Assembly: GCA_965248495.1 (NCBI GenBank)
Contig: CBDFJL010000003.1
Location: forward strand, 434,001 to 498,000
From: CAUYXS01 sp965248495
Lineage (GTDB): Bacteria > Chloroflexota > Dehalococcoidia > Lucifugimonadales > Australimonadaceae
Direction of reading: 5' to 3'
Length of the DNA: 64,000 nt
The notes under the pieces are model-generated. The model saw only the letters and a program-made list of their open reading frames with translations, ran no database searches and was not told the origin of the DNA. Positions 8,645-17,033 of the stretch are shown in pieces. Both the position numbers and the translations under genes were made by a program. Each line of letters begins with the position of its first letter. Positions within the stretch are counted from its first letter, which is position 1.

Positions 8645-9538
8645 GTGACCAGCCCGTCGCCCAGCCCCCCGCGCCGCCTCCCCGAGTGGCTGAAGGTGCG
8701 CATGCCGGGCAGCCCGACCTACCTCGAGGTGCGTGAGCTGCTGCACACGGCAGAGCTGCACACGGTCTGCGAGGAAGCGCACTGCCCCAACATCGGCGAG
8801 TGCTGGGACCGCAAGAGCGCGACGTTCATGGTCCTCGGCGACGTCTGCACGCGGGCGTGCCGCTACTGCGCGGTGACCTCCGGGAGGCCGGCGGGACTCG
8901 ACCTCGGCGAGCCGGACAGGCTGGCGCGCACGGTCGAGCACCTGGGCCTGCGCTACGTCGTCATCACCTCGGTCGACCGCGACGACCTCGCCGACGGCGG
9001 CGCGTCGGTCTTCGCCGCATGCATCGAGCGCATACGCGAGCGCGCACCCGACTGCCGCGTGGAGGTGCTGACGCCCGACTTCCAGGGCGATTGGGATGCG
9101 CTCCGCTCGGTGCTCAACGCGGGCCCCGCTGTCATGAACCACAACATCGAGACGGTCCGGCGCGTGTTCCCGAGCGTGCGGCCCAAGGGTGGCTACGACC
9201 TATCCTTGGACTTTCTGCGGCGCTCCCGCGAGTACGCTCCCGACGTCCCCACCAAGAGCGGCATGATGGTGGGCCTGGGCGAGACCGCCGACGAGGTGCT
9301 CGGCACCATGCGCGACCTGCGGGACAACGGCGTCGATCTGCTGACCATTGGCCAGTACCTGCGGCCGTCGTCCAAGCACGTGGCCATGGACCGCTTCTAC
9401 CACCCTCGCGAGTTCGAGCGCTTCGAGGACGCGGGCTACGCCATGGGCTTCCGCCACGTGGCCTCGGGGCCGCTGGTGCGCTCGTCGTACCACGCCGACG
9501 AGCAGCATGACGCGGCGACGCGCGTCGCCGCAGGCTAG
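8645..9538 (+). CDS. lipA: Lipoyl synthase
   Basis: Radical SAM enzyme of 297 aa that inserts two sulfurs into octanoyl groups on lipoyl domains. Both iron-sulfur sites are visible: C42, C47 and C53 (auxiliary cluster, CEEAHCPNIGEC) and C68, C72 and C75 (radical SAM CTRACRYC). The C-terminal RSSYHADE carries the serine that ligates the auxiliary cluster. GTG 8645 keeps the conserved RLPEWLKVRMPG segment. A -10-like TAGGAT at 8630-8635 would give a very short leader. No lipB or lipoylated enzyme gene is adjacent; a dehydrogenase gene follows after 14 nt, probably co-transcribed. Confidence 0.96.
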   Translation: MTSPSPSPPRRLPEWLKVRMPGSPTYLEVRELLHTAELHTVCEEAHCPNIGECWDRKSATFMVLGDVCTRACRYCAVTSGRPAGLDLGEPDRLARTVEHLGLRYVVITSVDRDDLADGGASVFAACIERIRERAPDCRVEVLTPDFQGDWDALRSVLNAGPAVMNHNIETVRRVFPSVRPKGGYDLSLDFLRRSREYAPDVPTKSGMMVGLGETADEVLGTMRDLRDNGVDLLTIGQYLRPSSKHVAMDRFYHPREFERFEDAGYAMGFRHVASGPLVRSSYHADEQHDAATRVAAG

Positions 9539-9552
9539 GTCCCGACAACACC

Positions 9553-10530
9553 ATGACCATCCGCATCGCGGTCCTCGACGACTACCAGGGCTCCGCGGGG
9601 AAGTTCGCTGACTGGGCCACCATCGATGGTGGTGCAGTCGAGTTCTTCGCCGACACGCTGACCGACACCGATGCGCTGGTCGAGCGGCTCGCGCCCTTCG
9701 ATGCGCTGGTGACCATGCGCGAGCGCACGCGTTTCCCGGCCACACTGCTGGAGCGCCTGCCCAACCTGAAGCTGGTGTCCGGGACCGGCCGCCGCCAGGC
9801 ACACCTCGACCTCGATGCCGCCACGCGGCTGGGCATCGTGGTGACGGGCACCGGCAGCCCCGGCGACTCGACGGCCGAGCTGGCGTGGGGGCTGATCATC
9901 GCCGTCACGCGCAGCGTCGCGTGGGAGGACGCGCGCATCCGCGAGGGCCGCTGGCAGACGCGGCTCGGCAGCGGCCTGCGCGGCAAGACGCTGGGCATCA
10001 TGGGCATGGGACGGCTTGGCACCGCGATGGCGAAGATTGCCCCGGCCTTCGGCATGGACATTATCGCGTGGGGTCCGACGCTGACGCCGGAGCGGGCCGA
10101 GGCCGGTGGCGCTACGTACGTGGCGTGGGACGGCCTGTTCGGCAGGGCCGACGTCGTCAGCATCCATGTGCCGCTGACCGACCTGAGCCGGGGGTGGGTC
10201 GGGGCGCGGGAGCTCGCGCTGATGAAGCCCACCGCCTACCTCATCAACACCTCGCGCGGGCCCATCGTGCAGACTGACGCGCTGGTGGCGGCGCTGCGCG
10301 AGCGTCGCATCGCCGGGGCCGCCATCGACGTCTACGACGAGGAGCCGTTGCCGGCCGGCCATCCGCTGCTCGGCCTCGACAACGTCGTGCTCACGCCCCA
10401 CCTGGGCTACGCGACGCGAGAGACGCTGGAGGTCTTCTACGCCGAGGCGGTCGAGAACGTTCGGGCGTGGCAGGCCGGTACCCCCACGCAGGTGCTCAAC
10501 GAGGCGGTACTGGGCAGCGAGCGCCGCTAG
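9553..10530 (+). CDS. D-2-hydroxyacid dehydrogenase family protein
   Basis: NAD(P)-dependent oxidoreductase of 325 aa in the SerA/formate-dehydrogenase-like family, converting a 2-hydroxy acid to a 2-keto acid or the reverse. The nucleotide-binding GMGRLG lies near 150. The catalytic set is complete: Arg in INTSRGPIV, Glu in YDEEPLP and His in LTPHLGYAT. There is no ACT domain, so it is not a classical regulated SerA. The closest known pattern is the family with N-terminal IAVLDDYQG found in many environmental bacteria, whose substrates are mostly undetermined. It lies 14 nt after lipA. Confidence 0.9.
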   Translation: MTIRIAVLDDYQGSAGKFADWATIDGGAVEFFADTLTDTDALVERLAPFDALVTMRERTRFPATLLERLPNLKLVSGTGRRQAHLDLDAATRLGIVVTGTGSPGDSTAELAWGLIIAVTRSVAWEDARIREGRWQTRLGSGLRGKTLGIMGMGRLGTAMAKIAPAFGMDIIAWGPTLTPERAEAGGATYVAWDGLFGRADVVSIHVPLTDLSRGWVGARELALMKPTAYLINTSRGPIVQTDALVAALRERRIAGAAIDVYDEEPLPAGHPLLGLDNVVLTPHLGYATRETLEVFYAEAVENVRAWQAGTPTQVLNEAVLGSERR

Positions 10531-10606
10531 CGTCCGTTCGTCCTGAGGCACTCGAAGCATGCCCTGAGCAAGGCCGAAGGGGACGATTCCGATGTAGCAA
10601 GCGCCG
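10531..10606. repeat. Dispersed intergenic repeat copy (degenerate)
   Basis: Contains GTTCGTCCTGAGGC, CATGCCCTGAGCAAGG and CCGAAGGGGACGA, a member of the Chloroflexota-type dispersed repeat seen at about ten other places in this window, between two convergent genes. Confidence 0.6.
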
Positions 10607-11593
10607 CTAGCTGCGGCGAGCGACGACGTAGTCGGTGAGCGCTTCGAGCGAGCGCCTCGCGGTACCCTGCGGCAGGCCATCAAGCGCGGCGCGGGCCGCT
10701 TGCCGATAGCGGTCGCAGGCCACCAGGGTCTCGCCTATGGCGTCCGACCCGCGGATCGCGTGAACCAGCGCCGTGAGGTCTTCGGGGTCGCGGCTCCCCG
10801 CGGTCAGGCGGCGTACGAGCGGCTCGTCGGGGTGCCAGTCAACGTAGAGCAATGCCGGCAGCGTGATCGTGCCCTGGAGCAAATCGTTGCCAACCGGCTT
10901 CCCCAACTCCTCCTCGGTCCCTTCGAAGTCGAGCACGTCGTCCATGATCTGGAAGGCCATGCCCAGGTTGTAGCCGTAGGCCTTCAGCGCGGCGCTGGCC
11001 TCGGGTGGCGCGCTGCTGAGCACGCCGCCCGACTCCGAGGCGGTCGAGAATAGCGTCGCGGTCTTGTCGTAGATGCGCCGCTCGTAGTCAGCCACCGTGT
11101 GACTCCAGTCGTAGGCGCTGAAGTGCTCAGCCAGCTCGCCCCGCGCCAGCTCCATGATCGTCTCCGAGAAGCGGCGGATGACGTAGATATCCTCCGTGTC
11201 GCATACGTACGTGGCCGAGGTGGCGAACACGTAGTCGCCCAGCAGCACCGCCACCTTGCCGCCCCACTCGTTGGAGACGGTTGCGCGACCCCTGCGCGTC
11301 TCGGCGCGGTCGACGGTGTCGTCGTGGATCAGCGTGGCGATGTGCAGCAGCTCGACGGCCGTTGCCATGGTGATGGGCTTGGCGGGGTCGCCGGGGTACA
11401 CCTTGGAAGCCAGCAGCGTGAGCGCCGGGCGCAGCTTCTTGCCGCCGCTGACGATGGCGTGCGCGATGAGACGATCGTCGCCCGACAGGCCCGCGCCGTC
11501 GGCCAGTGCGCTCAGGTTGTCGGCGACGCGACGCAGCTCCGGCCCGATCGGCTCGTAGATGGGGCGGACGGATGCATCCAGCGCTTCGACCAT
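10607..11593 (-). CDS. Polyprenyl diphosphate synthase (long chain)
   Basis: All-trans isoprenyl diphosphate synthase of 328 aa, building the side chain of menaquinone or a related lipid by adding isopentenyl units. The first aspartate-rich motif is DDTVD at 91-95 and the second is DDVLD near 218; GGKKLRP near 50-56 binds the diphosphate. Length and motifs fit the hepta/octaprenyl synthase group (HepT/IspB); chain length cannot be read directly. The ATG overlaps the metG stop by one base (TGATG), implying translational coupling. Confidence 0.92.
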   Translation of the reverse strand: MVEALDASVRPIYEPIGPELRRVADNLSALADGAGLSGDDRLIAHAIVSGGKKLRPALTLLASKVYPGDPAKPITMATAVELLHIATLIHDDTVDRAETRRGRATVSNEWGGKVAVLLGDYVFATSATYVCDTEDIYVIRRFSETIMELARGELAEHFSAYDWSHTVADYERRIYDKTATLFSTASESGGVLSSAPPEASAALKAYGYNLGMAFQIMDDVLDFEGTEEELGKPVGNDLLQGTITLPALLYVDWHPDEPLVRRLTAGSRDPEDLTALVHAIRGSDAIGETLVACDRYRQAARAALDGLPQGTARRSLEALTDYVVARRS

Positions 11594-13422
11594 CAGGAGC
11601 TACCTGATTCCCGCCGCCCACCCTCGCCTTTATCCGACTCCCGCCGCCCACCTCCGCCTTTATCCGACTCCCGCCGCCCGCCCCCGTCTCCAGCTGACTC
11701 CCGCCGCCCACCCCCGTCTCCGGGTGACTCCCGCCGCCCACCCCCGTCTCCAGAGCCCAGCTTGGCCGCCATCTCCTCGGCGACGGCGGCGTCCAGCTTG
11801 GCGAACAGCGGCGCGTGCTCAGGGAGCAGCGTGCCGGGCGCGGGCGCGACGATCCGCCAGCCGTGGTCCTCGACCCGGCCCTCGAAGCCCAATAGCTCAT
11901 GGAGGCGTTGGGCGCTGAAGGGGATGAACGGGTAGAGCGCAGTCTTGAGGCCGGCGATCGCGTAGAGAGCCGTGGAGAGCGTGACCGCCGCCGCTGCGAG
12001 GTCCTCGCGCACCTGGCGCCACGGGGCCTTGGTGTCGATGTAGCGGTTCGCCTCGCGTGCGAGACCCATGGCGTGGCCGAGGGCCTCCCGGAAGCGCGGC
12101 GCATCGTCCAGGCTTGCGGCGACAGCCTCCAGCGCCGCGTCAGTCTTCGCCCGTAAATCGCGGTCGACCGCCTCCAAGGCAAGTGCGTCGGGGACCTTCC
12201 CCGCGAAGTTGCGCTGGACGATGGTCAGCACGCGGTGGACGAGGTTGCCGAACGTGGCGACCAGCTCGTCGTTGTTCCGGCGCACGTACTCGGTCCACGA
12301 GAAGTCGGAGTCGGCGGTCTCGGGCATCGCGGCGGAGAGGTAGTAGCGCAGGGGGTCCGCCGGAAACCGGTCTAGGTAGTCGGGTAGCCACACGGCCCAG
12401 TTGCGGCTGGTGGACAGCTTCTCGCCCTCGATGCCAAGGTACTCGTTGGCGGGCACGTCGGTCGGGCGGTTGAGCCCGCCCGCGCCAAGCAGGATGGCGG
12501 GCCAGATGACCGTGTGGAACGGGATGTTGTCCTTGCCCATGAAGTAGTAAGACCGCGTGGCGGGGTCCTCCCAAAAGGGACGCCACGCATCGGCGTCGCC
12601 CGAGCGCTGGGCCCATTCGCGGCTTGCGGACAGATAGCCCATGACAGCCTCGAACCAGACGTAGATACGCCGGTCTTCGTAGCCCTCCAGCGGCACGGAC
12701 ACGCCCCACTCGAGGTTGCGGGTCACGGCACGGTTCTTCAGCCCCTCGCGCAGATAGCCCAACGTGAAGTTGCGCACGTTGGGGCGCCAGCTCTCCTTGG
12801 CGGAAATCCACTCGGTGAGCTGTTCTTGGAACGCGCTCAGCCGGAAGAACAGGTGCTCCGCCTCGCGGACCTCTACCGGGTAGCGCTCGCCATCGCGGGC
12901 GTAGGTTGGCGCGACCAGGTCCACGGGGTCCAGCGTGCGCCCGCAGTTGTCGCACTGGTCTCCGCGAGCGCGATCGTAGGCGCAGTGCGGGCACGTCCCT
13001 TCGACGTACCGGTCGGGCAGGTAGCGGTCGAAGTCGGGCGAGTACGACACCAGCATGGTATCGGAGAAGATGTACCCCGCGTCGTGGAGGCGGCCGAACA
13101 GCTCGTGGACCGTCTCGCGGTGATTGTCGGTCATCGTCGTGGTGAAGAGATCAAAGGAGATCCCCAAACGCTCCCATGAGTCGAGGAAGGAGCGGTGGTA
13201 GCGCTCCGCCACCTCAACGGGGGCGACGCCGTCGGCCTCCGCCTTCAGCGTGATCGGCGTGCCGTGGGCGTCGGAGCCCGAGACCATGAGCACGTCGTTG
13301 CCGCGCAGCCGGTGGTAACGCGCGAAGATATCCGCCGGCAGATAGGAGCCGGCGACGTGGCCGAGGTGCAGCGGGCCGTTGGCGTAGGGCCAGGCCACGC
13401 CGACGAAGATGCGCTCAGACAT
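11593..13422 (-). CDS. metG: Methionyl-tRNA synthetase with repetitive C-terminal tail
   Basis: Class I aminoacyl-tRNA synthetase charging tRNA-Met, 609 aa from ATG 13422 (a TTG lies one codon upstream). Visible are the HIGH-type motif HLGH in the first 25 residues, a zinc knuckle CPHC...CDNC near 145-163, and the KMSKS equivalent KLSTS near 330. After the anticodon-binding domain there is no EMAP/Trbp111 tRNA-binding domain; the protein ends in five copies of a Gly/Arg/Glu/Ser-rich decapeptide (GDGGGRRES). That tail is encoded by the 30-bp tandem repeats and looks disordered and charged. The polyprenyl synthase gene is coupled to its stop codon. Confidence 0.96.
   Translation of the reverse strand: MSERIFVGVAWPYANGPLHLGHVAGSYLPADIFARYHRLRGNDVLMVSGSDAHGTPITLKAEADGVAPVEVAERYHRSFLDSWERLGISFDLFTTTMTDNHRETVHELFGRLHDAGYIFSDTMLVSYSPDFDRYLPDRYVEGTCPHCAYDRARGDQCDNCGRTLDPVDLVAPTYARDGERYPVEVREAEHLFFRLSAFQEQLTEWISAKESWRPNVRNFTLGYLREGLKNRAVTRNLEWGVSVPLEGYEDRRIYVWFEAVMGYLSASREWAQRSGDADAWRPFWEDPATRSYYFMGKDNIPFHTVIWPAILLGAGGLNRPTDVPANEYLGIEGEKLSTSRNWAVWLPDYLDRFPADPLRYYLSAAMPETADSDFSWTEYVRRNNDELVATFGNLVHRVLTIVQRNFAGKVPDALALEAVDRDLRAKTDAALEAVAASLDDAPRFREALGHAMGLAREANRYIDTKAPWRQVREDLAAAAVTLSTALYAIAGLKTALYPFIPFSAQRLHELLGFEGRVEDHGWRIVAPAPGTLLPEHAPLFAKLDAAVAEEMAAKLGSGDGGGRRESPGDGGGRRESAGDGGGRRESDKGGGGRRESDKGEGGRRESGSS
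11606..11755. repeat. Five 30-bp tandem repeats at the 3' end of metG
   Basis: Units start at 11606, 11636, 11666, 11696 and 11726; each begins GA(C/T)TCCCGCCGCCC and is exactly 30 bp. They lie inside metG and encode the ten-residue repeat containing GGGRRES. The coding strand has runs of G that could form a quadruplex. Confidence 0.97.
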
Positions 13423-13673
13423 CAAGGAAAGCCGTCCACGGCGAGGTTGGTTTCATTCTACCAGGGCTACCAGGGCCCCCAGGGCTAGCAGGGATCCCAG
13501 GGTTGGCCTTCCCGATGACGGGCCGGGGCCCTTCGACTACGCCCAGCACAGGCTCCGTGGGCGGGAAGAACCCGGTTCTGGGGCGCTGGCGCTAGTCGTT
13601 TTGGTTGGCTTCGCCAACCGTGGACGGCTAGGCACTCGACGGTGCCGAACGGACGCTGGGGTCGGTTGTACCC

Positions 13674-13703
13674 GCTGACCCGCCTCGCAGCGGGCGGGTC
13701 AGC
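13674..13703. terminator. GC-rich hairpin in the metG-rsmI gap
   Basis: Stem GCTGACCCGCC (13674-13684) pairs with GGCGGGTCAGC (13693-13703). There is no T-tract, but it lies just beyond the rsmI stop. The rest of 13423-13724 holds short degenerate CCAGGGCTA repeats (13459-13500) and a copy of the dispersed repeat (13524-13580); no gene is seen. Confidence 0.5.
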
Positions 13704-13724
13704 CGGAGTGGCGAGCAGCCAGCG

Positions 13725-14546
13725 CTACGCCGGCCAGAGCCGGTAGGCCTCGCGGCGGGGGAGGCCATACGTCTGTGCGACCTCGGCCGAGGCGTCGCGG
13801 CGTCCCACGCCCGCCGCTTTGAGCTCGGCCATGCGGGCCCGCGCCGCGTTGGTGTCCACGACGGCGTCGGCCGGGGCGGGCTGCGGAGCAGCCTCGACGA
13901 CGATCGCGAACTCGCCGCGGGGCGCCGCGAAGTGGGCGATGGCCTCGGAGGGCGTGCCGCGCCACACCTCCTCGTGCAGCTTGGTCAGCTCACGACAGAC
14001 GACGATGCGGCGCTCCCCAAACGCATCGCGCATGGACGCCAGCGTGGCCAGCACGCGATGCGGCGCCTCGAACAGCACCAGCGTGTCGCCGTCAACGGCG
14101 GCAGCCTCGAGCGCGGCGAGCCTCGCCTTCTTGGCGCGCGGGAGGAAGCCCAAGAACCGGAACCGCGACGCGTCCATCCCCGCCGCGGCCAGCGCGGTGA
14201 TGACGGCCGAGGGCCCCGGTACCGGCGAGACGCGATAACCGGCGTCGGCCGCCGCCCGCACCAGGCCGGCGCCCGGATCGCTGACCAGCGGCGTGCCCGC
14301 GTCGGACACCAGCGCCACCTCGCCGCCGGCCAGCGCTTCGAGGATGCGCGGCGTCCGCACTCGGGCGTTGTGCTCGTTGTAGCTGAGCAATGGGACGTGC
14401 AGGCCGAGGTGGGACAACAGCTTCCGCGTCATCCGCGTGTCCTCGGCCGCGATCAGCGAGACCTCGCCGAGCAGTCGGGCAGCGCGTGCGGACAGGTCCT
14501 CGAGGTTCCCGATCGGCGTGGCGACGACGTAGAGCGTTCCTGGCAT
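13725..14546 (-). CDS. rsmI: 16S rRNA (cytidine-1402-2'-O)-methyltransferase
   Basis: SAM-dependent methyltransferase of the tetrapyrrole-methylase fold, 273 aa, acting on the decoding site of 16S rRNA. Family motifs are complete: YVVATPIGNLEDLS at the N-terminus, AAEDTR near 36, SYNEHNA near 57, SDAGTPLVSDPG near 83-94 and PGPSAV. The C-terminal helical domain ends with RREAYRLW. ATG 14546 has a perfect -10 TATAAT (14561-14566) only 14 nt upstream, so the leader is at most about 8 nt. It is divergent from the acyl-CoA dehydrogenase gene with 47 bp between starts. Confidence 0.95.
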   Translation of the reverse strand: MPGTLYVVATPIGNLEDLSARAARLLGEVSLIAAEDTRMTRKLLSHLGLHVPLLSYNEHNARVRTPRILEALAGGEVALVSDAGTPLVSDPGAGLVRAAADAGYRVSPVPGPSAVITALAAAGMDASRFRFLGFLPRAKKARLAALEAAAVDGDTLVLFEAPHRVLATLASMRDAFGERRIVVCRELTKLHEEVWRGTPSEAIAHFAAPRGEFAIVVEAAPQPAPADAVVDTNAARARMAELKAAGVGRRDASAEVAQTYGLPRREAYRLWPA

Positions 14547-14560
14547 AATGCGGCCCCGGC

Positions 14561-14566
14561 ATTATA
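14561..14566 (-). promoter_or_regulatory. -10 element (TATAAT) of rsmI
   Basis: A perfect reverse-strand TATAAT in the 47-bp divergent gap between rsmI and the acyl-CoA dehydrogenase gene. No clear -35 is seen. Any factor bound here would affect both genes. Confidence 0.55.
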
Positions 14567-14593
14567 GGGACACCTCCGGGAGCCCTCATTCAT

Positions 14594-15745
14594 ATGCAGG
14601 CCCTGCTCACCGAAGCGGAGCGAATGCTCCAAGCCACCGTCCGCGACTTCGCGGACCGCGAGCTGGTGCCGCGCGCCGCCGAGCTGGACCGCACCGAGGC
14701 TTTCCCGTCGGAAAACCTCCAGGCCATGGCCGTGTTGGGCCTGATGGGCCTGACCATCCCAGAGGCTTATGGCGGCGCCGAGGCCACGTGCGCACAGCTG
14801 GTGCTGGCGGCCGAAGAGCTGGCCCGGGGCTGCGCGGCCACCAGCGTGATCCACCTCACGCACCTGTCTCTGGGCGCCGAGACCATCGTGCGCTTCGGGA
14901 CCGACGAGCAGCGCCAACGCTACCTGCCGCGGTTGGCGTCGGGGGAGCACCTGGCGGCCTTCGCGTTGACCGAGCCCAGCTCCGGCAGCGACGCGGCCGA
15001 CATCCAGACCCGCGCGGCCGCCGACGGCGGCGACTACGTCCTCGACGGCAGCAAGACGTTCATCACCAACGGCCCCGAGGCCGACGTCACCGTGGTCTTC
15101 GCCGCAACCGACCGGCCGGCGCGCTCACGCGGCGTGTCGGCGTTTGTCGTCGGCAAGGGCGCCGCCGGGCTTACGGTCACACCGCAGCACGGCAAGCTGG
15201 GGATGCGCGCATCGACCACCGCCGAGCTGGCGTTTGACGGCTGCCGCGTCCCGGCGGCGGACCGGCTCGGCGCCGAGGGCGACGGCTTTCACATCGCCAT
15301 GAGCATCCTCGACTCCAGCCGCATCACGGTCGCCGCGCAGGCCTTGGGCATCGGCCAGGCGGCGTTCGAGGCCGCGGCCCGCTATGCGCAGCAACGCGAG
15401 ACGTTCGGCAAGCCCCTGGCCGAGCAGCAGGCGGTCCAGTTCATGCTGGCCGACATGGCCACGCGCTTGGACGCGGCCCGCTTGCTGACCCGGCGCGCCG
15501 CCCAGCTCAAGGACGCCGACGAGCCGATCACCAAGGCCGCGGCCATGGCCAAGCTCTACGCGTCGGAGGCGGCGCACTTCGCGTGCGACAAGGCGCTGCA
15601 GATTCACGGAGGCTACGGCTACTTCAACGAAAGCCTGGTCGAGCGCCTGTACCGTGACCAGCGCGTGACGGAGATCTACGAAGGCACCAGCGAGATCCAG
15701 CGCATCGTCATCGCCCGCAGCGTGTTGAAAGAGATGGCGCTCTAG
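14594..15745 (+). CDS. Acyl-CoA dehydrogenase
   Basis: FAD flavoenzyme of 383 aa for the first step of acyl-CoA beta-oxidation. Family signatures are present: FALTEPSSGSDA near 120 (substrate/FAD binding), ITNG near 156, and QIHGGYGYFNE near 337. The catalytic base is E363 in YEGTSEIQR, the position used by short- and medium-chain enzymes. The start ATG 14594 follows a short divergent promoter region. Downstream are methylmalonyl-CoA epimerase and a mutase subunit, so a role in branched-chain or odd-chain fatty acid or amino acid degradation is likely; the exact acyl chain is not readable. Confidence 0.93.
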   Translation: MQALLTEAERMLQATVRDFADRELVPRAAELDRTEAFPSENLQAMAVLGLMGLTIPEAYGGAEATCAQLVLAAEELARGCAATSVIHLTHLSLGAETIVRFGTDEQRQRYLPRLASGEHLAAFALTEPSSGSDAADIQTRAAADGGDYVLDGSKTFITNGPEADVTVVFAATDRPARSRGVSAFVVGKGAAGLTVTPQHGKLGMRASTTAELAFDGCRVPAADRLGAEGDGFHIAMSILDSSRITVAAQALGIGQAAFEAAARYAQQRETFGKPLAEQQAVQFMLADMATRLDAARLLTRRAAQLKDADEPITKAAAMAKLYASEAAHFACDKALQIHGGYGYFNESLVERLYRDQRVTEIYEGTSEIQRIVIARSVLKEMAL

Positions 15746-15805
15746 TCGCTCAGCGCGAGGGGTCGGAAGGCCCACGCCCACCGCGGTTAGCCCTACAATC
15801 CGGCC

Positions 15806-16240
15806 ATGACCAACGAAACCCTCCCCTGCACCGTCGGCGCCATCAATCACGTCGGCATCGCCGTCACCGACATCGAGTCGGCGCTCGCCATGTACCAAGC
15901 GCTGTTCGACTCGCCCCAAACGGAGGTGCTCGAGCCCGACTTCCTGCCCATCCGAGCCGCCATCATCGTGCAGGGCGAGACGCACATCGAGCTGCTCCAG
16001 CCGACCGATGCCGACGGGGACCTGGCGCGCTTCATCGCGAGGCACGGCGAGGGCCTGCACCACATCGCGCTCAACGTCGACAACGTCGATGCGAAGGTCG
16101 AGCGGCTCAAGGCAATGGGCATCGAGATGCTCGACCAGGTGCCACGACAGGGGCTCACCGGCCGCATCGCGTTCATCCAGCCGTCGTCCACGCGTGGCGC
16201 TCTGATAGAGCTGGTGCAGCCGCCAAGCCGGACCGCGTGA
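15806..16240 (+). CDS. mce: Methylmalonyl-CoA epimerase
   Basis: Vicinal-oxygen-chelate fold metalloenzyme of 144 aa interconverting (S)- and (R)-methylmalonyl-CoA in the propionate pathway. Metal ligands are visible in INHVGIAV (His), HIELLQP (Glu) and LHHIALNV (His). A -10-like TACAAT at 15794-15799 ends 6 nt before ATG 15806, so the transcript may be leaderless. The stop overlaps the next gene by 4 bp (GTGA), pairing it with the B12-binding mutase subunit. Confidence 0.93.
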   Translation: MTNETLPCTVGAINHVGIAVTDIESALAMYQALFDSPQTEVLEPDFLPIRAAIIVQGETHIELLQPTDADGDLARFIARHGEGLHHIALNVDNVDAKVERLKAMGIEMLDQVPRQGLTGRIAFIQPSSTRGALIELVQPPSRTA

Positions 16241-16668
16241 ACGCGCCCGCGCTCCGGGTCCTCATCGGCAAGCCTGGCCTCGACGGCCACGACCGCGGGG
16301 CGCTCGTCCTCGTGCGGGCGCTTCGCGAAGAGGGCTTCGAGGTGACCTACACGGGCATCCGGCACACGCCCGAGTCCATCGCGCGACAGGCCAGGGAGTC
16401 GTCCGCTGAGATCGTCGGGCTCTCAATCCTCTCGGGGGCGCACCTGGAGCTAATCCCGCGCGTCATCGACGCCCTCGATGCGGAGGGCCTCGAGGGCGTG
16501 CCAGTGGTGGCGGGAGGCATCATCCCCGAGGAGGACCGGCCCGCGCTGCTCGAGATGGGCGTCGTGGCGGTCTTCGGGCCGGGGTCCCGCACCGCCGACA
16601 TCGCGGCGCTGCTGCGGCAGACGATCGAAGCGCGGCGGCAGGGTGAAGCGCGGCGCGCCCGGCGCTGA
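16237..16668 (+). CDS. Methylmalonyl-CoA mutase B12-binding (C-terminal) subunit
   Basis: Cobalamin-binding half of methylmalonyl-CoA mutase as a separate 143-aa protein. The lower-axial-ligand motif DGHDRG lies at about 15-20, followed by GLSILSGAH and VAGGIIPEED typical of this Rossmann-like domain. It starts at GTG 16237 inside the mce stop. The large catalytic TIM-barrel subunit is not in the window, so it must be encoded elsewhere if the enzyme is functional. Known split mutases occur in archaea and Chloroflexota. Confidence 0.93.
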   Translation: MNAPALRVLIGKPGLDGHDRGALVLVRALREEGFEVTYTGIRHTPESIARQARESSAEIVGLSILSGAHLELIPRVIDALDAEGLEGVPVVAGGIIPEEDRPALLEMGVVAVFGPGSRTADIAALLRQTIEARRQGEARRARR

Positions 16669-16759
16669 GCCAGGCCCGCGCCCTGAGCCCACTCCGCTGT
16701 CCCGTCGGCCGTGCTGCCAACCACGCCCGGTTCGAGTCCCGCGCGTATCGTCTATGGTC

Positions 16760-17024
16760 ATCGGAGGGGCTTTGCCTCAAAATCGGTCCCTTCGGCTTCG
16801 CTCAGGACAGGCTTTCGGCCCGTCAGGTCCTCGTATAGACGCCATCCTTTCGACCATCCCCCTACCCCCTTCCCTTCGGCGGACTCAGGACAGGCCTGGC
16901 CAGGAAGGGGGTAATAGAGAGCTAAAGCGGGGGATACCCCCGCGCCCCCAGCAGAGGGGGTGCCCCTCTGCACTCCCCTAGGAGACCGGCCAAACGAGGG
17001 TTTTGAGGCGAAGCCCATCGGAGG
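16760..17024. mobile_element. MITE-like element with terminal inverted repeats and target duplication
   Basis: Left terminus GGGCTTTGCCTCAAAA (16767-16782) and right terminus TTTTGAGGCGAAGCCC (17001-17016) are inverted repeats with one mismatch. Both are flanked by the direct repeat ATCGGAGG (16760-16767 and 17017-17024; the boundary is ambiguous by one base). The roughly 250-bp interior has no convincing gene; it holds two copies of the dispersed CTCAGGACAGGC repeat and two tight hairpins (16927-16943 and 16952-16970). This is the layout of a non-autonomous transposon. The right duplication supplies the GGAGG ribosome binding site of the CocE gene. Confidence 0.7.
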
Positions 17025-17033
17025 AGAACGATC

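Noticed and set aside
11606..11755. CRISPR array
   Set aside because: Units are contiguous, in-frame coding repeats with no spacers; no cas genes in the window.
11127..12182. Open frame with glycine-rich repeats opposite in phase to metG
   Set aside because: It reads the 30-bp repeats in another phase; the metG frame carries the synthetase motifs and ends properly.
16711..17018. Small frames inside the MITE-like element
   Set aside because: They read through repeats and hairpins on both strands; no motif or start signal.
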